64,000 bases of DNA from assembly GCF_013359815.1 (NCBI RefSeq), contig NZ_JABMCF010000036.1, forward strand, positions 124,001 through 188,000, written 5' to 3'. The stretch comes from Curtobacterium flaccumfaciens (lineage in GTDB: Bacteria; Actinomycetota; Actinomycetes; Actinomycetales; Microbacteriaceae). This document shows, in pieces, positions 52,003-62,897 of the stretch. The stretch's first letter is position 1. The number at the start of each line of letters is the position of its first letter. The position numbers and the translations under genes were made by a program. The notes under the pieces were generated by a model, which had not been told where the DNA came from, did not search any database, and saw nothing but the letters and a program-made list of their open reading frames with translations.

Positions 52003-54845
52003 CAGGCACCGTCCTGGTGGAGAGCGGTCTCCTCGATGAACTGGGCGTTGAGGATCTCACGCACGACGGCCTCGCCGTACCGGCCGGCGACCGGGGCGCG
52101 GCGTGCGGGCGGTGCGGTGCGCGCGGGTGCGGCGGTCGGCTGGGCCGCGCGCTGCGGTGCGGGCTGCTGCGCCGGGGCTGCCTGCGCCGCGGCTGCCGGC
52201 CCGGCGGCTGCGGGCGCTGCGCCGCGTCCGATCCCCGGGTCGGGGAACGGGGCACCGTCGTCGTACGGTTCGTCGTCGAGTGGGTAGTCGTCGACCGGGA
52301 CGCCCGGCACGACGGGACCGCCGGGAGGCACGGCTCCCGCTCCGGACGCCGCCTGCGGCCCCGGGGTGGTCGGGCCGTCGGGCTGCCCGGCCGTGGCAGC
52401 GCCCCGTCGCGCGGGTGCGGCCGACGGTGTCGGCTCGGTCGGCTGGGGCGTGCTCGTCTCGGCGGGGGCGACCGGCGCGGACGCCGGCACGGTGCCGAAG
52501 GGTGCTGCCCAGCTGGGCTCGACGGACTCCGGGACGGCGTCAGCGGTGGGGTCGCTGGCGGGGATCGTCGCGACCGCCCAGTCCGTCACCGGCGCACCGG
52601 ATGGAGCGGGGGCCGGTTCGGCCGGTGCCTGGTCGCGCTGCGGGGCGGACGCGGTCGGCGCTGCCTTCGGCTCCGGCGAGGACTTCGGCGCCGGCGCGGA
52701 CTTCGGCGCGGGCGCTGCCGTCGGCGCAGGAGGTGCCGTCGACTCGGGTGCTGCCGACGCGGCCTTCGGCTCGGCGGCAGGGGCAGCCGTCGGCGTGGGC
52801 TCACCAGCGGAAGCCGGCGCCGGGGACTCCGGTGCTGCGGGCGCCGGCGCCGGCGCCGGGGCCGGGGCCGGGGCCGGGGTCGCGGCGGCGGGCGCCTGGG
52901 CAGCGGGCGCCGGACGCTGGGCCGGTGCGGCGGCCTGCGGTGCCGGAGCCGACTGCTGCTGCTGCTGCTGGGGACGCTGCTGCTGTCCGGGCCCGCGGGC
53001 GACGAACTTCACCCGGAGCCCGAGGACGTCCACGATGGCGGCGCGCAGCAGTTCGCTGACGCTGGCCGACGGGTCGGACATCTCCTTGAACGAGGCGACG
53101 TCCTGCTGGCTCGGGAACGTCAGCGTCAGCACGTCGTCGCGGAGCGCGGTGACCTGCGCCGTGACGACCACCGACCACGCCGAACGCTTGGCGTGCTGCA
53201 CGTGCTCGACGATCTGCGGCCAGGAGTCGCGCATCTGCTGGAAGCCGACGGCACCGACGGTCCGGACGGCGGGCTCGTCACCGATCGTCGTGCCCTGACC
53301 GGTGGACGACGGGCTGACCGGCTCGGCCGCGGGCTTCGAGGGCTCGGACTTCGAGGGATCCGGCTTCGAGGGCTCGGACTTCGCGGGCTCGGCCGAGGTC
53401 TGTCCGGGCGCTCCAGGAGTGCTCGGAGCGACCGCTGCCCACGACGCTGCGGCGTCGCGGGCCACGGCTCCGGAGTCGGCCTGCGGCGCGGCGGGCTGCT
53501 CGACGGGACGCTCGGGCGTCGCACGAGCCGCTGCCGGAGCGGGCGTCGGGGCGAGGGAGGGAGCAGCCGCTGCGGGAGCCGCGGCTGCCGGCTGCTCACG
53601 ACGCGGTGCAGCGGCGACGGCGGGAGCGGACTGCTCGCCGGCGCCGACCTGGTGTCCACCGGCGTCGTGTCCACCGACGTCGCCCACCCCGACACGACGT
53701 TCCAGGCGCTCGACCCGGGCGAGGGCTCCGCGCTGGGTGTCGTCGGCCTCGGGCACGAGCATGCGGGCCGTCATGAGCTCGAGGTGCAACCGGGGCGAGG
53801 TCGCGCCGGTCATCTCGGTGAGGGCACGGTTCGCGATGTCGGCGGAGCGGGAGAGCCCGGTCGCGCCGAAGACCCCGGCCTGGCGGCTCATGGTGTCGAG
53901 TTCTTCCGGTGAGACCCCGCGCAGGACGGCGGCGGCGCTCTCGTTCGTCGCCGCGACGACGATCAGGTCACGCAGGCGCTCGAGCAGGTCCTCGACGAAG
54001 CGGCGGGGGTCCTGTCCGGTCTGCACGACGCGGTCGATCGCGGCGAACGCGGACGCCGGGTCGGCGACGGCCAGGGCGTCGACGACGTCGTCGAGCAGGG
54101 CGGCGTCGGTGTAGCCGAGCAGGGCCACGGCACGCTCGTAGGCGATCGCACCGTCTTCGCTGCCGGCCATCAGCTGGTCGAGCAGCGACAGGGTGTCACG
54201 GACGGATCCACCGCCGGCACGCACCACCAGGGGCAGGACGCCGGGGGCCACCGACACGGACTCCTGCGTGCAGAGCTGCTCGATGTACTCGAGCATCACC
54301 GCGGGCGGGACGAGCCGGAACGGGTAGTGGTGGGTGCGCGACCGGATGGTGCCGATGACCTTCTCGGGCTCGGTCGTCGCGAAGATGAACTTGACGTGCT
54401 CCGGCGGTTCCTCGACCAGCTTGAGCAGTGCGTTGAAGCCCTGCGGCGTCACCATGTGCGCTTCGTCGAGGATGAAGATCTTGTAGCGGTCGCGAGCCGG
54501 CGCGAACACGGCACGGTCGCGCAGGTCACGCGCGTCGTCGACGCCGTTGTGGCTCGCGGCGTCGATCTCGATGACGTCGAGCGAACCGCTGCCGTCGCGG
54601 GCGAGTTCCACGCAGCTCGGGCAGACGCCGCACGGGGTGTCGGTCGGGCCCTCGGCGCAGTTCAGGCAGCGCGCCAGGATGCGGGCCGACGTCGTCTTGC
54701 CGCAGCCACGGGGCCCGCTGAACAGGTAGGCGTGGTTGACGCGGTTCGTGCGGAGCGCCGTGCGGAGCGGGTCGGTGACCTGCGACTGCCCGATCAGCTC
54801 GGCGAAGTTCTCGGGCCGGTAACGGCGATACAGGGCGGTGACCAC
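52002..54845 (-). CDS. dnaX: DNA polymerase III subunits gamma and tau
   Basis: This is the clamp-loader ATPase of the replisome. The 947-residue protein starts [20 protein letters not shown] and has P-loop [15 protein letters not shown], a zinc module ([19 protein letters not shown]) and sensor region [18 protein letters not shown]. From about residue 400 on, Pro/Ala-rich linkers ([29 protein letters not shown]) make up roughly half the protein, split by a conserved core ([20 protein letters not shown]). TACCCT lies 6 nt before the GTG at 54845, fitting a leaderless start. It overlaps recR by one base. Confidence 0.95.
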   Translation of the reverse strand: MVTALYRRYRPENFAELIGQSQVTDPLRTALRTNRVNHAYLFSGPRGCGKTTSARILARCLNCAEGPTDTPCGVCPSCVELARDGSGSLDVIEIDAASHNGVDDARDLRDRAVFAPARDRYKIFILDEAHMVTPQGFNALLKLVEEPPEHVKFIFATTEPEKVIGTIRSRTHHYPFRLVPPAVMLEYIEQLCTQESVSVAPGVLPLVVRAGGGSVRDTLSLLDQLMAGSEDGAIAYERAVALLGYTDAALLDDVVDALAVADPASAFAAIDRVVQTGQDPRRFVEDLLERLRDLIVVAATNESAAAVLRGVSPEELDTMSRQAGVFGATGLSRSADIANRALTEMTGATSPRLHLELMTARMLVPEADDTQRGALARVERLERRVGVGDVGGHDAGGHQVGAGEQSAPAVAAAPRREQPAAAAPAAAAPSLAPTPAPAAARATPERPVEQPAAPQADSGAVARDAAASWAAVAPSTPGAPGQTSAEPAKSEPSKPDPSKSEPSKPAAEPVSPSSTGQGTTIGDEPAVRTVGAVGFQQMRDSWPQIVEHVQHAKRSAWSVVVTAQVTALRDDVLTLTFPSQQDVASFKEMSDPSASVSELLRAAIVDVLGLRVKFVARGPGQQQRPQQQQQQSAPAPQAAAPAQRPAPAAQAPAAATPAPAPAPAPAPAPAAPESPAPASAGEPTPTAAPAAEPKAASAAPESTAPPAPTAAPAPKSAPAPKSSPEPKAAPTASAPQRDQAPAEPAPAPSGAPVTDWAVATIPASDPTADAVPESVEPSWAAPFGTVPASAPVAPAETSTPQPTEPTPSAAPARRGAATAGQPDGPTTPGPQAASGAGAVPPGGPVVPGVPVDDYPLDDEPYDDGAPFPDPGIGRGAAPAAAGPAAAAQAAPAQQPAPQRAAQPTAAPARTAPPARRAPVAGRYGEAVVREILNAQFIEETALHQDGA

Positions 54846-54946
54846 GCGACAAGGGTAGCCGTCACGACCGACAACCCGCGTGCCCGTCCACAGGTCGTCC
54901 TGCCGGGCCGGACCACCCGTCGGCGGTGGGCCGAGCGCCCGGACGG

Positions 54947-54991
54947 CACCGCGCCTCCCGTCCGTCTGGTCGACGGGCGGGAGGCGCGGTG
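54947..54991. terminator. Long GC-rich hairpin, family member 6
   Basis: Arms of 20 bp beginning CACCGCGCCTCCCGTCCGTC pair with one G-T wobble around a 5-nt loop. It lies 19 bp past the stop of the giant surface protein gene and upstream of dnaX. The family core CGGGAGGC is in inverted order relative to the other members. Confidence 0.75.
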
Positions 54992-55009
54992 TGTGACGCT
55001 GGTGCGGAC

Positions 55010-58000
55010 TCAGCCGCGGGTGCGGCGACGGAGCCTGCCGGCGAGGCGGGAGAGCCCCAGCAGCAGGAACCCGAGGGCCACCAGGCCCGCCGCGGTGCCG
55101 GCGATCGGGACGACGTCCGCGCCGGTCCAGGCGAGGGTACCGGTGCCGTTGCCGGAGCCACCGATCCCGGTGCCGGAGCCGTTCCCGGAGCCACCGCCGA
55201 TGCCGGAGCCGTTCCCGGAGCCGTTTCCGGTCCCGGTGCCGGAGCCGCCGCCGGTCCCCGGCGTCCCGGGCAGACCGGGCGCACCCGGCGTTCCGGGGGC
55301 CCCGGGCGTCCCGGGCGTTCCGGGCGTCCCGGGCGTTCCGGGCGTCCCCGGCGTGCCGGGCGTGCCCGGCTCCTCCGGGTCGACGGCATCGTCCATGACC
55401 ATGACGCGGAGCATCTGCGCCTGCGAGGTGAACCCGCCGACCGACTGGGTGACGCGCAGCATGTGGCCGCCGACCGGCAGCCCCACCATGACCCACCACT
55501 CGCCGTCCTCGTCAGCCGTCGTGGCGACCGCATCGCGGCCCATCGGCTGCACGGTGACGGTCGCGCCGGGCTCGGCGGTGCCCGTGACCATCAGGTCGTG
55601 GTCGCCGTCCTCGTCCGCCATGTACTGCGAACCCGGTGTCGGCGAGGTGACCGCGAGCGGCTCCAGGGTGTCGACCACGATCGGCACCTGGGGCGCCGCG
55701 GAGGTCGTGCCGTTCACCGACTGCGTGGCGCTGATCGTCCACTCCCCCTCGGGGACGCGCTCGAACACAACGCTCCACGCCCCCTCGTCGTCGGCGGTGG
55801 TGGTGCGGACCTGCCCGGTGGACAGGGACACCGTCACCGCGGCGCCAGGGGTGGCCTGACCGGTCACCGTGAACGAGCCGGTGTCACCGAAGCCGTCCGC
55901 CTGGATGAGCTGCCCGGCGTCGGGGCTCGTGATGACGATGCCCGTCTCCTGCGCAGCCACGACCGTGACGTCGGCGGTCACCGGGTCGGAGGTCCGACCG
56001 CCGACCGTCTGCGTCACCGACACCGTGTGGTCCCCGAGGGGGACGCCACCGATCGTGACCGTCCACGAACCGTCGTCGCCGGCGGTCGTCGTGGCGGTCC
56101 GGCCGTCGACGTCGACCGTGACGGTCGCGCCGGGCTCGGCGGTGCCGCTCACCGGGACCGACGTCGTCGACCCCGTGGTCGGGAATGCCTGGCCGTCGGT
56201 CGGGCTCGAGATGACGACCGGCGTCGCGGCCGTCACGGTGAAGCCGACCTGCGGAGCGTCGGTGTTGGCACCGTCGACCGTCTGGCTGGCGGCGACCGTG
56301 TGGGATCCCTCGGCGACGTCCCGCACCGTCACGGACCACGTACCGTCGTCGTCCGCGGTCGTGGCGACCGCGGTGCCGTCGTCGATGCGGACCGAGACAG
56401 CGGCGTTCGGTGCGGAGGTACCGGTCACCCGCACGTCGGTCGAACCGCCGAGCACCCGGTAGTCGGTGCCGTCGGCTGGGCTGGTCACGACGATCGCGTC
56501 CGCGGCGGCGACCACGACGGTCACGTCGCGCTCGATCGCATCGGACGTCGTGCCGTTCACGACCTGGGTGACGACGAGCGTGTGGTCCCCCGCCGGCACG
56601 TCGGCCAGCGTGGTCTCCCACCGTCCGTCGGTGCCGACACGGACCACGACCGGGTCGGCGTCGTCGAGGACGACGCGGACCGACGCGCCGGGCTGGCCCT
56701 CGCCGCCGACCGGGACGGTCGCGGTGGGGTCGGTGCTCGGCACGGTGAACGTGGTGTCGTCGGCCGGTGCGGTGACCGTCAGCGCGGCACCGGGTGCCAC
56801 GGTGAAGGTGCTGCGCACCGCCGCGGACGTCGAGCCGTCGACCGTCTGGGTCGCCCGGATCGTGTGCTCGCCGACGGTGGTGTCCGGCAGGTCGACGCTC
56901 CAGGTACCGGCGTCGGTCGCGGTCACGGTCCGGGCGTCGCCGCCGTCGATCGTGACACGGACCTCGGCACCGGGCTCGGCAGCCCCCGCGGCGGTGAGGG
57001 TCGCGACGGAGTCACGCTGGGCGACCCGGATCGTGGTGCCGTCCGCCGGGGTGGCGATCGTGATCGGGTCGGCGACGAGGACGCGGACGTCCACCGTCAC
57101 CGGCGCGGACTCGGTGCCGTCGATGCGCTGCGTGACGCTCACGGTCGTCGTGCCGGCCGGCACACCGGGGACCGAGACGCTCCACGCGCCGTCGTCGTCC
57201 GCGGTGGTCGACTCGGTGCGACCGTCGCCCAGGTCGACCACGATGGTCGCGCCCGGCTCGGCGGTGCCGGCGACGTCGACCGTCGTCGTGCCGTCCCCGT
57301 CGGCGACCGTGTACTCCTGGTCGGCCGTCGGCTCGGTGATGACGACGGGCGCGCCCGCCTCGATCTCGAAGGTCGTCTCGACCGGCGTGGTCGAGGTCGA
57401 GCCGTCCACGGTCTGCGTCACCTCGACGGTGTGCTCGCCGACACCGAGGTCCGGCACGTCGACGCTCCACGAGCCGTCGTCACCGGCGGTGACCTCGACG
57501 GGGTCGCGGTCGTCGACGGTGACCGTCACCGTGGCGCCGGGCTGGGCGTCACCGGCGACCGTCACGGTCGTCGTCGCGTCGCCGTCGGCCACCGTGACCG
57601 GGTCGTCGCCGGGCTCACGGATGGTGAGGTCCGCGGCGGCGACCACGGACACCGGTCGTTCGACCGCCGCGCTCGTGGTGCCGTTCAGGGCCTGCGTGAC
57701 CGAGGCCGTGAACGAACCGGTCGGCACGTCCTCGACCGTGGTCGCCCAGCGGCCGTCCTCGTCCACGGTCGCCGTGGCGGTCCCGCCGTCGCCGAGGTCG
57801 ACCGTGACGGTCGCGCCCGGCTCACCGGTGCCCGCGAAGTCGACCCCGGTGGTGGCGTCGTCGTCCGCCACCGTGACGGTGGTGGCACCGCGCGGGGTGG
57901 ACACGACGAGCGGGGCTCCGGCACGGACCGACACCGCCGCAGTCACCGGCGTCGAGGTCTGCCCGCCGACGACCTGCGTCGCGGTGACGCGGTGGTCACC

Positions 58001-61000
58001 GACCGGGACGTCCTGGAAGGTGGTCTCCCACCGGCCGTCCTCGTCCGCGGTCACCGTCTCGGTCTCGCCGGTCGAGACCCGGACCGTCACCTCGGCGTCG
58101 GGCTGCGCCCGACCGGTCACCTCGACGTCGGCGGTGCCGGACGTGTCGGCGACCGTCAGGACGTCGCCGTCCTCCGGGGTCACGATGGCGAGCGCGGTCC
58201 CGGCCCGCACCGTGACGGTCTGGTCCGGACTGGAGGCGGTGGTCCCGCCGACCGTCTGGCTGGCGGTGAGCGTCGGGGTCCCGACACCGACCCCACCGAA
58301 CGTGACCGTCCAGTCGCCGTCCGCGTCCGCGGTGGTGGTCGCCTCGTCGTCGCCGAGTCGCACCGTCACCGGCGCGCCCGGCTCCGCCGAACCCGTGACG
58401 ACGACGTCGCGCGTCGCGTCCGCGTCCGGCACGAGCAGGACCGCGTCGGTCCCCGGTGCGGTGATCGTGACGGCGTCGGCGGCCTCGATCGTGACCGTGC
58501 GCTCGACCGGGTCGGAGGTGCGCGGGTCGGAGACGGCGCCGGCCAGGGTCTGGGTGACCGCGACCTGGTGCTCGTCGACGCCGAGGTCGGGGAACGTGAC
58601 CGACCACGTGCCGTCGGCACCGACCGTCGTCTCCTGGTCCTCGGAGCCGGCGAGGGTCGCCGTGACGGCGGCGCCGGGCTGGCCGGTGCCGGTGACCGTG
58701 ACGTCGCGCTCGACGTCCGGACCGGCGACCGTGATCGGGTCCGTGGCCGGACCGGTGATCGTCAGCGCGTTGGCCGTGACGACCTCGAAGGTGATCGGGA
58801 CGGCGCTCGTCACGACGTCCTCGACCTCCTGGCTGGCGGACGCCGTGTACACGCCGGTCGGGGCGAGACCGGTGGCGTCGACCGCCCACCGCCCGTCGTC
58901 GTCAGCCGTGGTGGTGAACCGGGTGCCGGGGCCGACCGAGACGGTCACCGCGGCGCCGGGCTCGGCCGTGCCGGTGATCCGGACGGTCGCGGTGGCGTCG
59001 GCGTCGACCACGACGAAGCGTGCGCCGCTCGCCGGGGTGTCGATGACGATGGCGTTGCCGGGGACCACGGTGAAGTCACGCGTGACCACCGGGCCGTCGG
59101 TGCCGTTCACGGTCTGCACGGCCTCGACGGTGTGCTCGCCGATGCCGAGCTGCGTGGTCGGGAGCTCCCAGTTGCCGGCCGTGTCCGTGACGACCTCGAC
59201 GGGGTCGCCCTCGTCGATCGTGACGGCGACGGTCGCGCCGGGCTCCGCGGTGCCGCGGACGACCACGTTGGCCTGCCCACCGGTGCCGGCGGGCACCTGC
59301 TGGGCGTCACCCGGTGCCACGATGACGAGCTCGTCGCCGGCCTCGACCGCGAAGTCACGGTCGACCGGTGCCGAGGTCGCGCCGTGGACGGTCTGGGTGA
59401 CCGTCGCGGTGTGGTCGCCGGTGCCGACGTCGGTGAGGACCACCGACCAGGCGCCCTGCGGGTTCGCGGTGGTGGACACCGCGTCGCCGTCGTCCAGGAC
59501 GACCTCGATGCGGGCACCGGGCTGCGCGGTGCCCCGCACGGTGACGTCGACGACGGAGTCGTCGGTCGCGACCGTGACGGTGGCGTCCTGCGCCGGAGCG
59601 GTGACGGCGAGCGGGGCGCCCGCCTGCACCGTGACGACCTGGCGGACGGCCGGCGAGGTGGTCCCGCCGACGGTCTGCGTCGCCGAGATCGTGTACCGAC
59701 CGACCGGGACGTCGGTGACGGTCAGCGTCCAGGTGCCGTCGTCGTCGGCCGTCGTGGTGGCGGTCAGTCCGTCGCCGAGCGAGACCCGCACCTCGGCGCC
59801 GGCCTCGGCCGTGCCGGCCAGGTCGAGGTCGGTGGTGGTGTCGGCGTCGAGGACCGTGACCACGTCGCCGTCCGCGGGCGCGGTGATCGCGAGCGGGTCG
59901 CCCGCCTCGACGGTGAAGGTGGTCTCCACCGGGCCGGACGTGGTGCCGTCGACGCTCTGACGCGCCGTGGCGGTGCGCTCCCCGACCGGGACGTCGGCGA
60001 AGGTCGTCGTCCAGGCGCCGTCCTCGTCCGCGGTGACCGCGGCGGTGAAGGAACCACCGATGCCGACGGTGACCCGGGCGTTCGGGGCCGCCGAGCCGGA
60101 CACCGTCACCGGGGTGGTCGAGCTGTCGTCGGCGACGGTGATGGTGCTGCCGTCGGCCGGCTCGTCGATGGTGAGCGCGGGGGCCGCCGTCACGGTGAAG
60201 TCCCGGGTGACCGCGGCGCTCGTGGTGCCGCCGACGGTCTGGGTGACCTCGGCCGAGTACTCCCCGGCCGGGACGTCCGTGACGCTCGTCGACCAGGTGC
60301 CGTCGGCGTTCGCGCGGGTGGTGGCGGTCAGGCCGTCACCGAGGTCGACGTCGACGCGGGCACCGGCCTGTGCGCTGCCGGAGAACGGGACGGACCGGGT
60401 GTCGCCGGCGAGCGGGAAGTCCTGGTCAGCCGTGGGGGTGTCGACGGTCAGGCCGGCTGCGGCCACGACCCGGAAGGACCGAGTCACGGGTGCCGAGGTC
60501 GTGTCGCCGACGGTCTGCGTGACGCTCGCCGTCTGCTCGCCGACCGGGACCTCGGGAACGGTGATGCTCCAGGCGCCGGCGTCGTCCGCCGTGCCCGTCG
60601 CGGTCACGCCGCCGCCGAGGTCGAGGTCGATGCGCGCGTTCGCCGTCGCGGTGCCCGTCAGGGTGACCGGGGCGGTCTCCCCCGTGGTGATGAAGGTCTG
60701 ACCGGCCGTCGGGGTGGTGATCGTCAGTGCGCGCTGGGCGACGACGGAGAACTCCTGCGTCGCGCTGCCTGCTGCGGTGCCGCCGACCGTCTGGGTCGCG
60801 GTCGCGGTGTACGCACCGGTGGGGACGTCCGCGATGGTCGTCGTCCAGGTCCCGTCGGCAGCGACGGTCGCGGTGCCGGTCAGGTCCCCGCCGAGGCTGA
60901 CGGCCACGGCGGCACCGGGCTCGCCGGCTCCGCTCACGACGACGCTGCGGGTCGAGTTCGCCGACGGCACGGTGAACTGCTGTCCGGCCGTGGGTGCCGT

Positions 61001-62659
61001 GATGGTCGGAGCCGCGAACGCCGTGGCGCGCACGGTCGAGGTGGCGAGGTCCACGGTGGCGACGTTCGCCCCGGGGAGCACGGAGAGCCGCAGGGCGTGC
61101 ACGCTCCGCGATCCGGTGTCGTACCCGCGGGGGTCGCGGAAGCCGGAGGTGTCCTGCGCGTTCACGGTGAGGTCGACGACCTGACGGAGCAGCAGCACGA
61201 CGGGGCTCAGCAGCGTGGAGACGGCCGAGGTCGTGGCCGTGAGCGTCGTGCCGAGGTTCGTCAGGGCCGTCCCCGTCACCAGGGGACGCACGATGGTCTG
61301 CAGTGCCGGGATGACGACGGTGTTGACCGCCGGGGCGAGCAGGGTGCCGAGCACGTTCAGCCCCAGGGGTCCACCGGTCGCCGTCACCGTGGCGGTGGCG
61401 GGTGACGTGCCGGCGAGGGCGCCGAGCGTGGTGTCCGCGCGGAGGGCCAGTGCGGTGAGCGGGATGCCCGCGAGGTTGACGTTCGCGGTGACGTTCACCC
61501 GCACGGCGGTCGAGTTGATCGTGTTGACGACCGCCGTCTGCAGTGCGGTCGGCAGCTGGGTGCCGAGGATCGTCGTGATGCTCCGGTTGATCGAGGCCAC
61601 GGCCGCCTCGGTCAGCACCGGCGTGTTCGCCGGCTGGCCGTTCAGCGTGGTCAGCTGGTCGAGGTCGACCGTGATCGCGCCCGTCGCCGGTGTGATCGTC
61701 ACGGCGCCGTCGGTCAGGGGTTCCTGCAGGACCCGGGTCAGGGTGTCGTCGAGGTTCAGGTCCACGGCCGCGGTGACGTTCGTGCCGTTGACGTTCACCA
61801 GGCCGAGGCTCGTGCCACGGAGCAGCCGCTGGATGTCGGCGGTCAGGGCGGTCGTGGTGCCGGAGAGGGCCCCGTCCGCGCCGACCGCGGAGTTCACCGT
61901 GCCCGAGAAGGTGCGCAGGTCGTTCCGGAGCGCGGTGCTGAGTCCGGCGACCGCGGGGCTCGTCAGGTCCAGCTCCGCACCGGCGATGCGGTAGTCGGTC
62001 GTCGTCTCGACCGCGGTGCCGCGCGTCGCCTGGATCCGGGAAGCCAGGGCACCGATCTCCAGCTGCGCGTTCGACAGCACCGTGGTGTCGGCGCCGACGC
62101 GCGAGAACAGCGGGTTGAGGTCGAGCGTCGCGGCGCCGGTGCCCGACCCCGTGCCGACCCCGATGCCGCCGTCGTTCGTCAGGAGCCCCGACGACGCGGT
62201 CGCGCCCGTGGCCGAGGTCGTGGCGTACTGACCGTCGACGCCGAGGGTCAGGATGCCGTTCGGGCCGAGCAGGTCGACGTCGTTGCCGAGGTCCACCCCG
62301 ACGGCGTTGAGCGCCGTCAGGTTGAGTGGCTGGTTCGTGGTGCCGCCGCCCGAGGTCGCCCCCCGCGCGGAGTACGCGCCGCCGAGCTGGGCAACCGCAT
62401 CGGCGTCGACGATGCCCGAGCCGCTGAGCAGCAGCCCCTCGGCCTCGGCGACGTCGTTCTGGGCGGCCGCAGCGGGTTGGATCGCCACGGTGGCGGCGAT
62501 GAGCGCCGTCACCGTGGCGACGACGCCGCCGCGCAGGAGGAACCGCCGACCGTCCGTCGCTCGTCCTCGAGCTCGGCCGTCGGCGCGGGTGATCCGTCGT
62601 GTCCGTTCGTCCGCTGCGGAGGGTACGGGGGTACCGGGCAGCGACGCGTGCCTGCGCAT
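55010..62659 (-). CDS. Giant LAxTG-anchored surface protein with 20 Ig-like repeats
   Basis: The 2549-residue product has a long basic leader and hydrophobic core (VVATVTALIAATVAI, cleavage near residue 65). An N-terminal region to about 545 begins AEAEGLLLSGSGIVDAD and resembles actinobacterial choice-of-anchor G proteins. Twenty tandem Ig-like modules of about 93 residues follow, with shared core GTAEPGA and ending near TQTVGGTTS. Then come a collagen-like PGTPGTPG run, a Gly/Ser-rich stalk, and a wall-sorting signal: LAWTG at 2509-2513, a hydrophobic span and the tail RRRTRG. LAxTG is the class E sortase motif. It is probably an adhesin or biofilm protein. The ATG at 62659 is preceded by GGAAAAG; the leader is about 125 nt. 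Confidence 0.88.
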   Translation of the reverse strand: MRRHASLPGTPVPSAADERTRRITRADGRARGRATDGRRFLLRGGVVATVTALIAATVAIQPAAAAQNDVAEAEGLLLSGSGIVDADAVAQLGGAYSARGATSGGGTTNQPLNLTALNAVGVDLGNDVDLLGPNGILTLGVDGQYATTSATGATASSGLLTNDGGIGVGTGSGTGAATLDLNPLFSRVGADTTVLSNAQLEIGALASRIQATRGTAVETTTDYRIAGAELDLTSPAVAGLSTALRNDLRTFSGTVNSAVGADGALSGTTTALTADIQRLLRGTSLGLVNVNGTNVTAAVDLNLDDTLTRVLQEPLTDGAVTITPATGAITVDLDQLTTLNGQPANTPVLTEAAVASINRSITTILGTQLPTALQTAVVNTINSTAVRVNVTANVNLAGIPLTALALRADTTLGALAGTSPATATVTATGGPLGLNVLGTLLAPAVNTVVIPALQTIVRPLVTGTALTNLGTTLTATTSAVSTLLSPVVLLLRQVVDLTVNAQDTSGFRDPRGYDTGSRSVHALRLSVLPGANVATVDLATSTVRATAFAAPTITAPTAGQQFTVPSANSTRSVVVSGAGEPGAAVAVSLGGDLTGTATVAADGTWTTTIADVPTGAYTATATQTVGGTAAGSATQEFSVVAQRALTITTPTAGQTFITTGETAPVTLTGTATANARIDLDLGGGVTATGTADDAGAWSITVPEVPVGEQTASVTQTVGDTTSAPVTRSFRVVAAAGLTVDTPTADQDFPLAGDTRSVPFSGSAQAGARVDVDLGDGLTATTRANADGTWSTSVTDVPAGEYSAEVTQTVGGTTSAAVTRDFTVTAAPALTIDEPADGSTITVADDSSTTPVTVSGSAAPNARVTVGIGGSFTAAVTADEDGAWTTTFADVPVGERTATARQSVDGTTSGPVETTFTVEAGDPLAITAPADGDVVTVLDADTTTDLDLAGTAEAGAEVRVSLGDGLTATTTADDDGTWTLTVTDVPVGRYTISATQTVGGTTSPAVRQVVTVQAGAPLAVTAPAQDATVTVATDDSVVDVTVRGTAQPGARIEVVLDDGDAVSTTANPQGAWSVVLTDVGTGDHTATVTQTVHGATSAPVDRDFAVEAGDELVIVAPGDAQQVPAGTGGQANVVVRGTAEPGATVAVTIDEGDPVEVVTDTAGNWELPTTQLGIGEHTVEAVQTVNGTDGPVVTRDFTVVPGNAIVIDTPASGARFVVVDADATATVRITGTAEPGAAVTVSVGPGTRFTTTADDDGRWAVDATGLAPTGVYTASASQEVEDVVTSAVPITFEVVTANALTITGPATDPITVAGPDVERDVTVTGTGQPGAAVTATLAGSEDQETTVGADGTWSVTFPDLGVDEHQVAVTQTLAGAVSDPRTSDPVERTVTIEAADAVTITAPGTDAVLLVPDADATRDVVVTGSAEPGAPVTVRLGDDEATTTADADGDWTVTFGGVGVGTPTLTASQTVGGTTASSPDQTVTVRAGTALAIVTPEDGDVLTVADTSGTADVEVTGRAQPDAEVTVRVSTGETETVTADEDGRWETTFQDVPVGDHRVTATQVVGGQTSTPVTAAVSVRAGAPLVVSTPRGATTVTVADDDATTGVDFAGTGEPGATVTVDLGDGGTATATVDEDGRWATTVEDVPTGSFTASVTQALNGTTSAAVERPVSVVAAADLTIREPGDDPVTVADGDATTTVTVAGDAQPGATVTVTVDDRDPVEVTAGDDGSWSVDVPDLGVGEHTVEVTQTVDGSTSTTPVETTFEIEAGAPVVITEPTADQEYTVADGDGTTTVDVAGTAEPGATIVVDLGDGRTESTTADDDGAWSVSVPGVPAGTTTVSVTQRIDGTESAPVTVDVRVLVADPITIATPADGTTIRVAQRDSVATLTAAGAAEPGAEVRVTIDGGDARTVTATDAGTWSVDLPDTTVGEHTIRATQTVDGSTSAAVRSTFTVAPGAALTVTAPADDTTFTVPSTDPTATVPVGGEGQPGASVRVVLDDADPVVVRVGTDGRWETTLADVPAGDHTLVVTQVVNGTTSDAIERDVTVVVAAADAIVVTSPADGTDYRVLGGSTDVRVTGTSAPNAAVSVRIDDGTAVATTADDDGTWSVTVRDVAEGSHTVAASQTVDGANTDAPQVGFTVTAATPVVISSPTDGQAFPTTGSTTSVPVSGTAEPGATVTVDVDGRTATTTAGDDGSWTVTIGGVPLGDHTVSVTQTVGGRTSDPVTADVTVVAAQETGIVITSPDAGQLIQADGFGDTGSFTVTGQATPGAAVTVSLSTGQVRTTTADDEGAWSVVFERVPEGEWTISATQSVNGTTSAAPQVPIVVDTLEPLAVTSPTPGSQYMADEDGDHDLMVTGTAEPGATVTVQPMGRDAVATTADEDGEWWVMVGLPVGGHMLRVTQSVGGFTSQAQMLRVMVMDDAVDPEEPGTPGTPGTPGTPGTPGTPGTPGAPGTPGAPGLPGTPGTGGGSGTGTGNGSGNGSGIGGGSGNGSGTGIGGSGNGTGTLAWTGADVVPIAGTAAGLVALGFLLLGLSRLAGRLRRRTRG

Positions 62660-62702
62660 GCGTGTCTCTTTTCCTGGCGGGCGCGCCCGCCACCTGATCC
62701 TC

Positions 62703-62781
62703 GGAATCCACCGCTGGTGAGGCGGCGGAGGCTCCTCCGCTGGTGAGGCGGTGGAGGGTTGGAATCCTGGTTGGGGATTCC
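62703..62781 (-). promoter_or_regulatory. Structured leader of the surface protein gene
   Basis: CCGCTGGTGAGGCGG occurs at 62711-62725 and 62737-62751, a 26-bp direct repeat whose flanks also match. CCACCGC/GCGGTGG and GCGGAGG/CCTCCGC can pair within it. GGAATCC (62761-62767) pairs with GGATTCC (62775-62781), and GGAATCC recurs at 62703. All of it lies between the predicted promoter and the start codon, so it would form RNA structure near the ribosome site. Confidence 0.5.
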
Positions 62782-62792
62782 TGAGGCAGATC

Positions 62793-62821
62793 TTTACACA
62801 TGATCAGGAAGCTGTCCGCAA
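62793..62821 (-). promoter_or_regulatory. Predicted promoter of the surface protein gene
   Basis: On the minus strand TTGCGG (62816-62821) and TGTAAA (62793-62798) are separated by 17 bp, in a locally AT-richer stretch. Transcription would start about 125 nt before the ATG. Confidence 0.5.
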
Positions 62822-62897
62822 GCATCGACGAAAAAGGACGCGAGACCTCCCGAACGGGGGCGGACACCGGGGAGCCGACTCGACCCGGAACGAAGAA

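Noticed and set aside
54926..61405. A 2159-codon open frame on the plus strand opposite the surface protein gene
   Set aside because: It is an antisense shadow caused by GC-rich codon use in a repetitive gene. It lacks domains, and the minus-strand frame has a signal peptide, Ig-like modules and a sorting signal.
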